A stretch of DNA of 55,143 bases from the NCBI GenBank assembly GCA_949297665.1, contig CASFTO010000076.1, positions 1 through 55,143 of the forward strand. The letters run 5' to 3'. A program made the translations under genes and the position numbers. The DNA comes from an uncultured Alphaproteobacteria bacterium. Lineage in GTDB: Bacteria; Pseudomonadota; Alphaproteobacteria; RF32; CAG-239. The notes under the pieces are model-generated. The model had not been told where the DNA came from. It did not search any database and saw nothing but the letters and a program-made list of their open reading frames with translations. Position 1 is the first letter of the stretch, and every line of letters starts with the position of its first letter. This document shows, in pieces, positions 8,302 through 18,274 of the stretch.

Positions 8302-11242
8302 TTTTGTTCTTTTGGTCTTTGCTTTATTCGGTATTGCTCCGGCAAGAACTCAAGACTTAACTGATTATAGTAATGATCCTTTGATTTTGGAACCAATTAT
8401 CCAAGGATTTAATTTGGATGATTATGCTTACGTTTATGAAAAAACTAATAAGCAATATATTTCTTTGCCACAGATTTCTGCTTATCTCGGTCTAAAATAT
8501 GTCTTAAACCAAAATACGCTGAAACTCTGGTGGGTTAATGATGAAGATGCGCCGTTCGTTATTGATTTGGGGCAAAAAACTGTTGAGTATAACGGACTTA
8601 AAACACCTTTCGCTTCTGATGAAATGCTGGTTGTCGATGATACGATCTTCTTTGCCGCGGATTTTTATATTCAGTATCTAGATGTCAAAATTAAAATCGA
8701 TAGACTTAATATGCAACTCGTCGTAACCGCTGATAAAGATTTGCCGACGACGGTTAAACGTAGAGCCGAAAAAAAGAGAGGGAAAAATAATTTTTCGTTT
8801 AAACGCGATAGTTTTAAAAATTATGAATTCGATAATCGTTGGTTCGGAGAACCGGTTGTCGATTTGACACTCGGTAAAGGATGGAATTATTATGATTCTA
8901 TCGGGAAGTCTTCTAATAGTGATTCTTATTCCGTCAATGTGGCTATGCTTGCCGCCGGACTTGATGTTAATGCTTATATCTTTGGGGATTCTTATAATGA
9001 TAGGAATCCAAGGGTTAGATTAACCGGAAGCCGAACTTTTTTGGATGAACCGGGGAATGCTCTTAATCTTAAAACATTAAAGGTCGGTGATATCAGCGGG
9101 TTGAGCTCGTCTTATTTTGCTGATGCTTCTTTTGGTCGCGGTGCCGCCGTCAGCAGCTTCAAAAACTTGGTTATGTCTGCTAATAAAACAATTGATATTA
9201 CTGGTCCGCTTCTGGATGGGTGGCAAGTTGAACTCTATTGGAATGAACAGCTCGTCGGTTATCGCCAAAGCGGGGTTAATGGACAATATAACTTCCCTGA
9301 TATTCCGGTTTCTTATGGCTTAAATACTTTTAAACTCGTATTTTATGGACCTTATGGTGAAACAAGAACTGAATATGAACGCTATTACTCCGGTACAAGT
9401 CCGGTGAAAAAAGGTGAATTTGGTTATACCGCAGCGGCTTATCAGCCTTATCGCTATTTGATTGAAGACAATGAACCTTTTACTTATAGCGGTGATGATA
9501 CCCCTATTCTCGATTTTACCGGTTATTACGGTGCTACGGACCACTTAACGCTTATGGGTGGGTTTACGCAAACACCCGATGCGGAAACCGGTACGGAAAC
9601 TCAACAATTTGCTATGGCCGGTGCTCAATTGGCTGTTAAAGGTAGCTCAATTCAATATAACTTGGAACAAAATCTGGATACCGATGATTTTGCTCATCAC
9701 GCCGAATGGCAAGGCGATGTCTATATCGGTACAATTTATGCAGGCTATGATAAATTTAACGGAATTCATTCGCCTATCTCTTTTTATGGTGATGAATATT
9801 TGGATGAACAATTTGAAACCAGATTATCCGGTATGTTGCCTTGGCGCGTCCCTTATTATTTAAGTTGGAGACAAGGAACGCTCGAAAGTGATGAAACTCC
9901 CTTTAATAATGTTACGGCTCGACTTTCTAAACAATTAATGAATAGCCTGAATTTGACTTTGGAAGATAGCTATTATGATTACAATAATTCACAAGGCGCA
10001 TATAATGCCGTCCGCTTGGGAGCTTATAAATGGTGGGGGGACTTCTCTTCGGAATCTTGGCTGACCTATGAAACTTCTCCGGAAAGTCGCTTTACGGAAT
10101 TTTCTACTCGCTTGGATTGGAGAACCGGTCGTAATACTTATCTTTCCGGTAAATATACGCGCAACTTGATTGAAGATATGGATTATTTCTCTTTTTCCGG
10201 TGGGCAAATCTTTCCTTTTGGCGGTCTTACGGCTACGCTTGAGTTTGATAGAGATTTTAATATAAGCTCTTATCTCACTTATAATATCAGTCTTGCTAAA
10301 GCTCCAGATGCAATGGATGTTATTACTTCCGCTAATTCAAAATTGAGCAATACCGGTACTATGTATGTTAAATTAACGGATGAAGAAGGCGAACCTCTTG
10401 AAGGTATCGGGCTTAATGCGAACGGATTGGAAAAAGAAATTTATACCGATGAAAATGGGGTGGCTGTTTTAACGGATTTGCAGACTTATGAAAAAACCGT
10501 TCTTAATGTTGACACCGAAACTCTTATTGATGTTGCTTTGCAACCCCTTTATGATGAGAAAAAACTGGTTTTGAGACCGGGTACTATTCGGACGGTCGCT
10601 ATTCCCTTTATTCATCGGGGGGCTATCGAAGGAAAACTTGCAAATGCCAGCGATAGCAGAATGTTTGGCTACCAAATCTCCGCCTTTGATAAAGATAATA
10701 AAGAAATTGTTTCAACTTTTGCCGATATTGAGGGGTCCTTTATTTTAGATGCTATTCCTTATGGAAATTATAAAGTAATTGTATCTAAAGACGGACATCA
10801 GTTGGCAGAGCTCCAAGATATTAAAGTTGATGATGTATCGGTTTATATAAAAGATGAAATTGAATTAGATACTCGTGCTTTTGACTTTTTTGAAGCGCAA
10901 GATAGTCAAAACGAACTGGATTATTTTGAAGAACAGCATGACCTTGGATATAATAATGTTGATTATAGAAATAGAGATTTTCCAATCGATATTCCTCAGG
11001 CTGTGCTTAACCCTCAGGACGAAACGCCTCGAATTCAAATTGAAGAAATTGAGAAAGATATCTTTGTTCAAACTAAAGCTCCTGTATACGCTTCAGTTGC
11101 TTCGATACAATCGTTCGAGCGCTATTCTACCATACAAGATATTGAAGGGGATATTTTTTCACCTGCTGAAGGTAATTTGACTACGGTACTTCGTGATCTG
11201 CAGTACAATTCTTCGGCTTTATCCGAAGTTTTAGAGCATTAG
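8255..11242 (+). CDS. Outer-membrane fimbrial usher with extended C-terminus
   Basis: The 995-residue protein begins with a good signal peptide (MLKRKKKY... to about residue 32). An N-terminal periplasmic domain runs to about 165. A long series of amphipathic strands follows (about 190-690), as expected for the usher pore, including the family stretch LLDGWQVELYWNEQLVGYRQ. A C-terminal domain has EGEPLEGIGLNANG and DENGVAVLTDL (about 690-790). Beyond that sit a carboxypeptidase-regulatory-like beta domain (about 800-880) and an acidic, probably disordered tail of about 110 residues, which ordinary ushers of about 800-850 residues lack. GGAAG precedes the ATG. It should secrete and assemble the DUF4402 subunits. 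Confidence 0.85.
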   Translation: MLKRKKKYCGRLYIFSFVLLVFALFGIAPARTQDLTDYSNDPLILEPIIQGFNLDDYAYVYEKTNKQYISLPQISAYLGLKYVLNQNTLKLWWVNDEDAPFVIDLGQKTVEYNGLKTPFASDEMLVVDDTIFFAADFYIQYLDVKIKIDRLNMQLVVTADKDLPTTVKRRAEKKRGKNNFSFKRDSFKNYEFDNRWFGEPVVDLTLGKGWNYYDSIGKSSNSDSYSVNVAMLAAGLDVNAYIFGDSYNDRNPRVRLTGSRTFLDEPGNALNLKTLKVGDISGLSSSYFADASFGRGAAVSSFKNLVMSANKTIDITGPLLDGWQVELYWNEQLVGYRQSGVNGQYNFPDIPVSYGLNTFKLVFYGPYGETRTEYERYYSGTSPVKKGEFGYTAAAYQPYRYLIEDNEPFTYSGDDTPILDFTGYYGATDHLTLMGGFTQTPDAETGTETQQFAMAGAQLAVKGSSIQYNLEQNLDTDDFAHHAEWQGDVYIGTIYAGYDKFNGIHSPISFYGDEYLDEQFETRLSGMLPWRVPYYLSWRQGTLESDETPFNNVTARLSKQLMNSLNLTLEDSYYDYNNSQGAYNAVRLGAYKWWGDFSSESWLTYETSPESRFTEFSTRLDWRTGRNTYLSGKYTRNLIEDMDYFSFSGGQIFPFGGLTATLEFDRDFNISSYLTYNISLAKAPDAMDVITSANSKLSNTGTMYVKLTDEEGEPLEGIGLNANGLEKEIYTDENGVAVLTDLQTYEKTVLNVDTETLIDVALQPLYDEKKLVLRPGTIRTVAIPFIHRGAIEGKLANASDSRMFGYQISAFDKDNKEIVSTFADIEGSFILDAIPYGNYKVIVSKDGHQLAELQDIKVDDVSVYIKDEIELDTRAFDFFEAQDSQNELDYFEEQHDLGYNNVDYRNRDFPIDIPQAVLNPQDETPRIQIEEIEKDIFVQTKAPVYASVASIQSFERYSTIQDIEGDIFSPAEGNLTTVLRDLQYNSSALSEVLEH

Positions 11243-11340
11243 AAAGCAAATAAATTATATTTTGAATACAAATAGCTCGTTTCATGTTATACAACGAATA
11301 TCTTATAACCCATAAGCTCTATTTTAATTTTGTTTTCATA

Positions 11341-11376
11341 AAGAAAGCAGGAAAACCTCCTGCTTTCTTTGATTTT
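11341..11376 (+). terminator. Bidirectional terminator after the usher gene
   Basis: An 11-bp perfect stem (11341-11351 with 11359-11369, loop 11352-11358) stands between the convergent usher gene and the minus-strand gene ending at 11389. Short A and T runs flank both sides. It closes the fimbrial cluster. Confidence 0.8.
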
Positions 11377-11388
11377 ATGGTTGATACC

Positions 11389-12132
11389 TTATTCCGGTAA
11401 CAAAGGTGTTGCATATTCCATATACGGATCGTCTTGATCTGAAGTTAGCGTTAAACTGCCGTCTTCATTTTTCTCCTTTGCGTTGATTTGGTTATATGCA
11501 TATTCTTCAAAATTATTTAAATCAGCCTTCTGGGCGCCATCCAAATAAATGTTCTTAATTGTAACTTTTCCGGGATTGGAATCAAAGTCTATGCGAACTC
11601 TATATACTTTATCCGATGGGATTACAATACTGTATTTGTGCGCTCCGGCTTCACCTTGATATTCTACAACATGGCTCGCATCATACCAAACTTCGCGTTC
11701 TACCGTATAGAAAATTTGATAATTAAGAGCTTTGTCTGTTGTGGTTTCAAAGGTTAATACAGAATTTTGGGGCTCAATTTCAATAACTTCTTTGGTTATC
11801 TCCGGCTTACTTTCCCCAACAACAACTTCTTCAACCACTTCCTCTTGAGGTGTTGTTTCCTCCGCTGTAACAGATGGTTGAGGTTCTTCTGTTTCTGCTT
11901 TCGGTTCCTCTGTTATTGCTGCTTCTTCTATTTCAGCTTTCGGAGCTTCCTCTTTAGCTTTCATATCCTCCTTTATCGGTAATTTTTCTTCTACCTTAAT
12001 AGGTGCAGTAGGCTTTTGGGTTTCCTCTTTTTTACCACCAAATACAGATGCCAGCAACATAATTGCAACCAAAACAATTATTCCGGCTACAATTTTTTGC
12101 TTCTTGGTAATCTTAACTTCTTTATCTTTCAT
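11389..12132 (-). CDS. Membrane-anchored protein with Glu/Pro-rich linker and beta domain, unknown function
   Basis: The 247-residue protein has a short basic cytoplasmic start and one transmembrane helix (about residues 13-32). A long Glu/Pro/Lys-rich low-complexity linker runs from about 34 to 125. The C-terminal domain of about 110 residues has the pattern QIFYTVEREVWYDASH...YSIVIP....VRIDFDSNPGKVTIKNI. This pattern recalls small beta-sandwich domains found in membrane glycosyltransferases and other envelope proteins, but I cannot name a family. A good AAGGGAGAG site lies upstream. It is separated from pyrG by a terminator and is probably monocistronic. It is likely an inner-membrane protein exposing the domain to the periplasm. 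Confidence 0.7.
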   Translation of the reverse strand: MKDKEVKITKKQKIVAGIIVLVAIMLLASVFGGKKEETQKPTAPIKVEEKLPIKEDMKAKEEAPKAEIEEAAITEEPKAETEEPQPSVTAEETTPQEEVVEEVVVGESKPEITKEVIEIEPQNSVLTFETTTDKALNYQIFYTVEREVWYDASHVVEYQGEAGAHKYSIVIPSDKVYRVRIDFDSNPGKVTIKNIYLDGAQKADLNNFEEYAYNQINAKEKNEDGSLTLTSDQDDPYMEYATPLLPE

Positions 12133-12200
12133 AAAATCTCTCCCTTTCTTTTGTTAACTTATGAAAGTTTATGTAATAAAATTGTTATTTTCAATACTTT

Positions 12201-12238
12201 TATTAAAAAACTCTCTTTTTTTATGAAGAGAGTTTTTT
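12201..12238 (-). terminator. Rho-independent terminator of pyrG
   Basis: The 11-bp stem 12205-12215 with 12228-12238 (core CTCTC/GAGAG extended by A/T pairs) lies immediately after the pyrG stop. On the minus strand it ends in a run of six T. Confidence 0.85.
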
Positions 12239-12240
12239 CT

Positions 12241-13884
12241 TTATACCAAGCGACTTTGTTTAATTGATGCTTTTATAAATTCAACAAACAATGGATGTGG
12301 CGCAAATGGTTTCGATTTCAATTCAGGATGGAATTGAACGCCGATAAACCACGGATGATCCGGACGCTCTACTATTTCTGGCAATTTTCCATCCGGCGAT
12401 GTTCCCGAAATAATCATCCCGCCTTTTTCCAGTTGGTCTTTGTATTTTATATTTACCTCATAACGATGGCGGTGCCTTTCTGATATGTGCTCACAGCCAT
12501 ATACTTCAGCCACCTTAGATCCGCTCTTTAAAACAGCTTCATACGCGCCTAAACGCATAGTGCCTCCTAAATCTCCATCTTTATGGCGTATCTGTTTCGC
12601 GCCGTCTTTATCCCATTCTGTCATTAGCCCAACGACGGCTTCGCAATTTTCATCCAATTCCGTCGTATTTGCATTTTGGATACCCAATACATTGCGCATT
12701 GTTTCAATGACTGCCATTTGCATACCAAAACAAATTCCTAAAAACGGTATTTTATGCTCTCGCGCATATTTGACCGCGGCTATTTTACCGGCCGTTCCGC
12801 GTGATCCGAAACCTCCGGGAACAAGAATGCCACTTACATCTGAGAGTATTGTATCAACCTCGCCTCTCTCCAAATCTTCCGCGTCTATCCACTTGATTCT
12901 TACTTTATATTTGTTGGCTATTCCTCCATGTGTCAGAGCTTCCCCTAGTGATTTATAGGCTTCCAACAACTTTACATATTTACCAACAACGGCGATTTTT
13001 ACTTCTCCTTCCGGGGCTTTAAGAGTTTCGACTATCTTTTCCCAACGGCTTAAATCTGCATCCGGACAATGTAATTTAAAGTGATCACACACTGCTTTGT
13101 CCATACCCTCTTTTGAATAGGCCAGTGGTACTTGGTATATGTTGCTTACATCCAAGGCTTGTATAACGTTGCTTTCTTTTATATTACAAAACAGTGCTAT
13201 CTTCTTGCGCTCATTTTCGGGAATCGGCATTTGTGAGCGACACAGCAACATATCCGGTTGTATACCATATTCTTGAAGTTTTTTAACGGAGTGTTGGGTC
13301 GGTTTGGTCTTTAACTCTCCGGCGGTCGGAATATAGGGTAATAAGGTCAGATGCAAAAACATTGTCCGCTCACGACCTAAGTCATAGGCCAACTGACGAA
13401 TCGCCTCTAAATATGGTTGACCTTCAATATCACCAACCGTTCCGCCTATTTCACACAATACAAAATCTTCATCCTCCAAATCACTTACAATAAAGTTTTT
13501 AATTTCATTTGTTACATGCGGAATAACTTGTATTGTTGAGCCTAAATAATCTCCATGACGCTCTTTATCTATCACCTTTTGATATATTTTGCCTGTCGTC
13601 GTACTGTCACTTCTTTTAGCCGATACACCGGAAAATCTTTCGTAGTGACCTAAATCCAAATCCGCTTCCGTTCCATCATCCGTAACAAAAACTTCTCCGT
13701 GTTGAAAAGGACTCATTGTCCCCGGATCTACGTTTAAATAAGGATCTAATTTTCGTAATCTTACCTTAAAGCCGCGACATTGAAGAATCGACGCCAATGA
13801 GGCCGATGCCAGCCCTTTGCCTAATGATGAAACAACACCGCCGGTTATAAAAATAAATTTTGTTTTCGGATTTAATTCAGACAT
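12241..13884 (-). CDS. pyrG: CTP synthase
   Basis: Makes CTP from UTP, ATP and glutamine. The 547-residue protein is full length. The N-terminal synthetase domain (about 1-270) has [41 protein letters not shown] and [11 protein letters not shown]. The C-terminal class I glutaminase has the nucleophile motif LGICFGMQ and a late FHPE with the catalytic His and Glu. It lies downstream of tpiA and secG with a terminator hairpin in between, so it may have its own promoter or depend on read-through. The order tpiA-secG-pyrG is common in alphaproteobacteria. Confidence 0.98.
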   Translation of the reverse strand: MSELNPKTKFIFITGGVVSSLGKGLASASLASILQCRGFKVRLRKLDPYLNVDPGTMSPFQHGEVFVTDDGTEADLDLGHYERFSGVSAKRSDSTTTGKIYQKVIDKERHGDYLGSTIQVIPHVTNEIKNFIVSDLEDEDFVLCEIGGTVGDIEGQPYLEAIRQLAYDLGRERTMFLHLTLLPYIPTAGELKTKPTQHSVKKLQEYGIQPDMLLCRSQMPIPENERKKIALFCNIKESNVIQALDVSNIYQVPLAYSKEGMDKAVCDHFKLHCPDADLSRWEKIVETLKAPEGEVKIAVVGKYVKLLEAYKSLGEALTHGGIANKYKVRIKWIDAEDLERGEVDTILSDVSGILVPGGFGSRGTAGKIAAVKYAREHKIPFLGICFGMQMAVIETMRNVLGIQNANTTELDENCEAVVGLMTEWDKDGAKQIRHKDGDLGGTMRLGAYEAVLKSGSKVAEVYGCEHISERHRHRYEVNIKYKDQLEKGGMIISGTSPDGKLPEIVERPDHPWFIGVQFHPELKSKPFAPHPLFVEFIKASIKQSRLV

Positions 13885-13913
13885 TTTTCTTCCCTTTTAT
13901 TTCAGTTTTTGCA

Positions 13914-13945
13914 GTGAAAAAGGCACCTCCTTGAAAAGGTGCCTT
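13914..13945 (-). terminator. Terminator after secG
   Basis: A 9-bp stem (13920-13928 with 13937-13945) is followed by a T-rich run on the minus strand, between secG and pyrG. The stem sequence resembles the one at 1689-1715. Confidence 0.75.
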
Positions 13946-13969
13946 ATGTTATTTTGCTTTTCTATCATA

Positions 13970-14416
13970 TTATTCCGCCGTCGGTACCGTCGGAGTTTCA
14001 GCAGCTTGCGCTTCCGTTGGAGCACTTGCTCCCGTTACCGGGGCAGCAGGTGTTGTGCTCGTTGTCGGTTCTGTTACTTCATCCTCTAACACCTTATTCT
14101 CGGCTGCCGCATCCGGTACGCTCGGTACCGTGGGTGCCGTTTGTACTAACGGAGCTATATCTGTTATAGATTCAGGTTTCCTTGTTTCACCCTTGTAATA
14201 TAGCGATAATAGTATTGATGTGATAAAAAATATTGTCGCAAGGATGGCCGTTGTTCGGGTCAACAAATTTCCCTTACCGCGCGCCGACAGAAAACTATCC
14301 GCACCATTGCCGCCACCCAGTCCACTAAGAGCATTGCCGGAATTTCGTTGCATCAAAATCAAAATAACCAGCAATAATGCTACCATTAAATGAATTACTA
14401 ACAATACTGATCCCAT
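13970..14416 (-). CDS. secG: Protein translocase subunit SecG
   Basis: Small inner-membrane part of the SecYEG channel that raises export efficiency with SecA. The 148-residue protein has the two expected hydrophobic helices (about residues 3-22 and 54-75). Between them is the signature QRNSGNALSGLGGGNG. The helices and loop make up the family's usual length of about 75-110 residues. The rest is a Pro/Thr/Ala-rich tail that is probably disordered and is common in alphaproteobacterial SecG. It lies 17 bases downstream of tpiA in the same operon. Confidence 0.95.
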   Translation of the reverse strand: MGSVLLVIHLMVALLLVILILMQRNSGNALSGLGGGNGADSFLSARGKGNLLTRTTAILATIFFITSILLSLYYKGETRKPESITDIAPLVQTAPTVPSVPDAAAENKVLEDEVTEPTTSTTPAAPVTGASAPTEAQAAETPTVPTAE

Positions 14417-14433
14417 TTTTATTTCCTTATTTC

Positions 14434-15195
14434 TTATTGTTTACTTGCTTCACCGATAGCCATAAAATCTGCGACTTTCAAACTTGCTCCGCCGATTAAA
14501 CCGCCATCGACATCCGGTAATGCCAACAATTCTTTTGCATTTGACGGTTTCATACTTCCACCATACAAAATACGCATCTTATTAGCATTGGCTCGACCTA
14601 ACTTCTTTGCTATCACTTTACGAATTGCAGCATGCACTTCTTCAACTTCTGTTGTTGTCGGCGTTCTGCCAGTACCGATTGCCCATACAGGTTCATATGC
14701 TATTACGGTATTTTGACCATTCGAAATTTCAGGAACAGATCCTTCTATTTGCGCGCTGCATACAGCAATTGTTTTTCCGGCGTCTTTTTCTGCTTCCGTT
14801 TCTCCGATACAAATGATTACCTTTAATCCGGCATTAATCGCCGCTTCCGCTTTTTGCTTAATCAATTCGTTGGACTCATAATGATTCGTACGGCGTTCCG
14901 AATGCCCAACTATAACATATTGACAGCCGATATCTTGCAACATCTTAGCGCTGATGTCTCCCGTATGTGCTCCCTTCTCTGCATAATGACAATCTTGCGC
15001 GCCCAACATCAGTTTCGTTCCTTTGATTGCTTTTTTGGCCGAACTCAACAGCGTAAACGGTGGGCATATTAAAAACTCACAATCTTTTCTTCCCGCTTTC
15101 TTTACTTCTTGCGCAACACCTTTTGCTAATGCAATGCCATCTTCTAAAAGACCATTCATTTTCCAGTTGCCGGCAATTAAAGTTTTTCTTATCAT
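14434..15195 (-). CDS. tpiA: Triosephosphate isomerase
   Basis: Interconverts dihydroxyacetone phosphate and glyceraldehyde 3-phosphate in glycolysis. The 253-residue protein contains all catalytic motifs: AGNWKMNG near the start (Asn and Lys), VIVGHSERR (catalytic His) and IAYEPVWAIGTGRTPT (catalytic Glu and loop 6). The late ILYGGSMKPSN and GLIGGASL bind phosphate. It is the first gene of the minus-strand tpiA-secG unit and is divergent from the ppiD-type gene across about 200 bases. Confidence 0.98.
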   Translation of the reverse strand: MIRKTLIAGNWKMNGLLEDGIALAKGVAQEVKKAGRKDCEFLICPPFTLLSSAKKAIKGTKLMLGAQDCHYAEKGAHTGDISAKMLQDIGCQYVIVGHSERRTNHYESNELIKQKAEAAINAGLKVIICIGETEAEKDAGKTIAVCSAQIEGSVPEISNGQNTVIAYEPVWAIGTGRTPTTTEVEEVHAAIRKVIAKKLGRANANKMRILYGGSMKPSNAKELLALPDVDGGLIGGASLKVADFMAIGEASKQ

Positions 15196-15330
15196 CTTTA
15201 TTTATCCTTACCTCTAATTAATTTAACTTCTTCTTTTTTATCACGCACTTTTTTATTTTCCACATAAAAAAAAAGTTGTTTACAGAATTTTCTACCGCTT
15301 AAAAAAATATGAACATGTTTATATTTGAGA

Positions 15331-15373
15331 TTGCATAAATTTTTTTGACCTTTATAATAAGCGCAATTACACT
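15331..15373 (+). promoter_or_regulatory. Overlapping sigma-70 promoter candidates for ppiD-fmt
   Basis: One candidate is TTGCAT (15331-15336), 16 bases, then a perfect TATAAT (15353-15358). The other is TTGACC (15345-15350), 17 bases, then TACACT (15368-15373). Both sit just ahead of the ATG at 15393 and argue against translation starting at the TTG at 15345. Confidence 0.6.
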
Positions 15374-15392
15374 GTTTTGGGGATGGAAAAAA

Positions 15393-17276
15393 ATGATAAG
15401 TAAATTAGCTAAAGCTCATGAAAGTTGGATTTTTAAATTTATTTCGGCAGCCGTTGCCGTTAGCTTTGTTTCGCTTTTCGGTGTCACGGGGTATATTAAC
15501 AGCGCCAGCCAAAACCAAACTGTTGTTGACGTGGAAGGTCTTAAGACGACACAGAGCGAATTTTCTTATAGAGTTCAGAAAGAATTGAATGCGCTTAAGA
15601 ATCTGACAAGTGACGACTTTGAATTAACCGACGATATGCGTAATGCTATTACTGAAGGTGTGTTAAAACAGATTATTGATGAAAGCGTTTTGGATCAGAC
15701 TATGCTTTCTTATAACATCTATTTCCCAAAGGCTTTCATTCAACAAGTTATTTTTTCTCAACCAGAATTTGCTAATCCATTAAACGGTCAGTTTAATCCT
15801 GATATATTTAAACGTTATCTTTCCACAGCTGGTTTAAGTGAAGCTGAGTATGTTAATATGATTAAGCGTTTAATGGCTCAAAAAATGTTGGTAACAGATT
15901 TGGTTCAACCTTTTGCTGTTCCCAGTGTTTTAAGCAATGCTATTCATAAAATGGATAATCAACGTAAATCCTTTAGATATGTTCTTGTATCTCCTCAGGA
16001 TGTTAAAATTGAACGCAAAATCACAGATGATGAAGTTAATCAATACTTTGAAGATTTTTCTGAAAACTTTATGCTTCCTGAAACAAGAAATGCTCAAGTG
16101 GTATTTATTCCAAACGATGTTGTTTTGAAAAAATACGCTGCAACTGACGAAATGGTTGCTGATTATTATAAGCAAAACGAAAAAGACTTTGACCAACCTG
16201 AAAAAAGAGAAGTTTTGCAGATGGTCTTTTTAGATGAAGCTACTGCTCAAAAAGCTTTAAATGAAGTTATTGCTGGAAAGGCTTTTGATGATGTTGCTAA
16301 AGAGTTAAAAGCTGAAAATGCCGAAGAACCGACACTTGGCGTTGTTGCTCAAGATGAATTAGCTGATGATTTGGCTTATGACACATTTGAAATGGCTATT
16401 AATCAACCAAAGCTTTTACAAGTTGCAGATACATGGCAAGTTGTTAGTGTTAAGCAGATTATTCCGGCTAAGAAAATGACTTTTGAAGAAGTTAAGCCAC
16501 AAATTATTGAACAGCTGAATAACGACAACCTATATGATGCTTTACGTGATGCAAGAGCTGACATTGATGATGCTGTTAATGGCGGAAAGGCTTTGAGTGA
16601 TGTTGCACAAATGTTTGGTGTTGAAATGGTTAATGTGAATAACATTCCAGAAACATCTGCTATTACAAATTTACCGGCAACATTAAAATCTTTATCTAAT
16701 TCTTTGGATTTAAATGAACTTGTATTTTCTTATGGCGTTGGGGAAATCAGTTCTGCCGAAGAATTTGATGACGGAATTGTTGTTGCTCAAGTTACGGCAA
16801 TTAATGACGCTCACTTACCTGAAGTTGCTGATGTTAAAGATAAAATTATTGAAATGTGGACTGTTCAAGAAAAAGATGCTTTGGCAAAAGAAATTGCGGA
16901 CGGCATTGTTGCTGATGCAGAAAACGGAAGTCAGCTTGGTGACGTTGCAAAAGCCAGAAACTTGGAAATGTTCCGTTCTGAACCGATTAGCAGAAATGAA
17001 ACTTTCGCTAATTTAACACCTGCCGAAATCAGCGATCTATTCTTAGCTCAAAATGATGAAGTTAAAATTTATGAGCATGTTGGTAATAGTTTTATTATCG
17101 TCACACCTTTTGAAACAGTTAATTATGATGATGAACTTGATCCTTCTATTCTTGAAGATGTTAAAAAGCGTGCTGAAGCCTTGATGCTTTCGGATATGAT
17201 GAAGAGTGCATTGGATGCTTATGCCGAAGGTATGAAGATTGAAGTTGATTATAAACGCGCAGGATTTTCTGAATAA
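15393..17276 (+). CDS. ppiD: Periplasmic peptidyl-prolyl isomerase, PpiD/SurA-like foldase
   Basis: Membrane-anchored chaperone that helps newly exported proteins fold. The 627-residue protein, close to the usual PpiD length, has one N-terminal transmembrane helix (about residues 14-36) and a SurA-type chaperone domain. A parvulin-like domain lies around residues 225-350 and a long C-terminal chaperone part follows. The parvulin domain looks degenerate, so isomerase activity is uncertain. I chose the ATG at 15393 because GGGGATGG lies 8 bases upstream and promoter elements occupy the TTG at 15345. Its stop overlaps the fmt start by one base. Confidence 0.9.
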   Translation: MISKLAKAHESWIFKFISAAVAVSFVSLFGVTGYINSASQNQTVVDVEGLKTTQSEFSYRVQKELNALKNLTSDDFELTDDMRNAITEGVLKQIIDESVLDQTMLSYNIYFPKAFIQQVIFSQPEFANPLNGQFNPDIFKRYLSTAGLSEAEYVNMIKRLMAQKMLVTDLVQPFAVPSVLSNAIHKMDNQRKSFRYVLVSPQDVKIERKITDDEVNQYFEDFSENFMLPETRNAQVVFIPNDVVLKKYAATDEMVADYYKQNEKDFDQPEKREVLQMVFLDEATAQKALNEVIAGKAFDDVAKELKAENAEEPTLGVVAQDELADDLAYDTFEMAINQPKLLQVADTWQVVSVKQIIPAKKMTFEEVKPQIIEQLNNDNLYDALRDARADIDDAVNGGKALSDVAQMFGVEMVNVNNIPETSAITNLPATLKSLSNSLDLNELVFSYGVGEISSAEEFDDGIVVAQVTAINDAHLPEVADVKDKIIEMWTVQEKDALAKEIADGIVADAENGSQLGDVAKARNLEMFRSEPISRNETFANLTPAEISDLFLAQNDEVKIYEHVGNSFIIVTPFETVNYDDELDPSILEDVKKRAEALMLSDMMKSALDAYAEGMKIEVDYKRAGFSE

Positions 17277-18193
17277 TGAAAATTGTTTTTATGGGAACAC
17301 CGGATTTTTCTGTTCCGGTATTGAAGGCTTTAATTAAGGAGCACGAAGTTGTTGCTGTTTATACTCGTGCCCCTAAAGAAAGTGGACGCGGTAAAAAAAT
17401 TAACAAAACACCTATTCACTTATTAGCAGAGGACGTCGGAGTTCCTGTTTATACGCCGCGCACCTTAAAAAATGATGAAGAGCTTGCTATTCTTAAATCG
17501 TTTAATGCGGATATTGCTATTGTGGCAGCTTACGGCTTGCTTTTACCTCAGACTGTTCTTGATGCTTTTCCTAAAGGTTGCATCAATGTTCACGCCTCTC
17601 TCCTTCCTCGTTGGAGAGGAGCAGCGCCAATTCAACGTGCTATTGAAGCTGGAGATGCGCAAAGTGGAATATCTATTATGAAAATGGCGCTAGCTCTGGA
17701 TGCAGGCGATGTTTTAAGTATAGCGATTGTTCCTATTACTGAGGAAATGACAGGTGGAGATTTGCATGATGCACTTTCAGAAATCGGAGCTGCTTTATTA
17801 TTGCAAACGCTTAGCCGCTTAGATGAAATTACTCCTGTCAAGCAAGATGAAACTTTGGTTACTTATGCTGAAAAATTAGATAAAGCAGAATGTTTACTTG
17901 ATTTTAGTATAGATGCTACGGCACTCATTAATAAAATTCGCGCATTTTCTCCGTATCCAGCGACTTATTTTACTTACCATGGAGAGCGTTTCAAAATTTA
18001 CCAAGCATCTATTATAGATGGTGTTGGAGCTCCCGGTGAAATTTTGGAAGGACACAGTAATTTGGTTATAGCCTGTGCTAATAACAAGGCTTTAAGAGTA
18101 AAAAAAATTCAAAGAGAAGGCAAGCAACCTATGGATATTGAGGACTTGTTGCGAGGCTTTGTCTTTAATGAAGGTGAGAGGCTTAATTCTTAA
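17276..18193 (+). CDS. fmt: Methionyl-tRNA formyltransferase
   Basis: Formylates initiator Met-tRNA using 10-formyltetrahydrofolate. The 305-residue protein has the N-terminal KIVFMGTPDFSVPVL, the catalytic region with HASLLPRWRGAAPIQRAI and a C-terminal tRNA-binding domain beginning near residue 205. The ATG overlaps the previous TAA (TAATG), so translation is coupled to ppiD. A def gene, the common partner of fmt, is not adjacent. Confidence 0.97.
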   Translation: MKIVFMGTPDFSVPVLKALIKEHEVVAVYTRAPKESGRGKKINKTPIHLLAEDVGVPVYTPRTLKNDEELAILKSFNADIAIVAAYGLLLPQTVLDAFPKGCINVHASLLPRWRGAAPIQRAIEAGDAQSGISIMKMALALDAGDVLSIAIVPITEEMTGGDLHDALSEIGAALLLQTLSRLDEITPVKQDETLVTYAEKLDKAECLLDFSIDATALINKIRAFSPYPATYFTYHGERFKIYQASIIDGVGAPGEILEGHSNLVIACANNKALRVKKIQREGKQPMDIEDLLRGFVFNEGERLNS

Positions 18194-18221
18194 ATAAATT
18201 CTGTATATATCGTTTTTTTGC

Positions 18222-18249
18222 TTGATTATATAAAAATGTTGTATATACT
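18222..18249 (+). promoter_or_regulatory. Promoter candidate for tRNA-Leu
   Basis: TTGATT (18222-18227), a 16-base spacer and TATACT (18244-18249) end 25 bases before the tRNA. This is suitable for a short precursor. Confidence 0.55.
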
Positions 18250-18274
18250 TGTGGCAAATTTGTGGTTGTAATCC

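Noticed and set aside
15345..15392. TTG start for the ppiD-like gene
   Set aside because: This stretch contains -35 and -10 promoter elements, and the ATG at 15393 has a good ribosome site.
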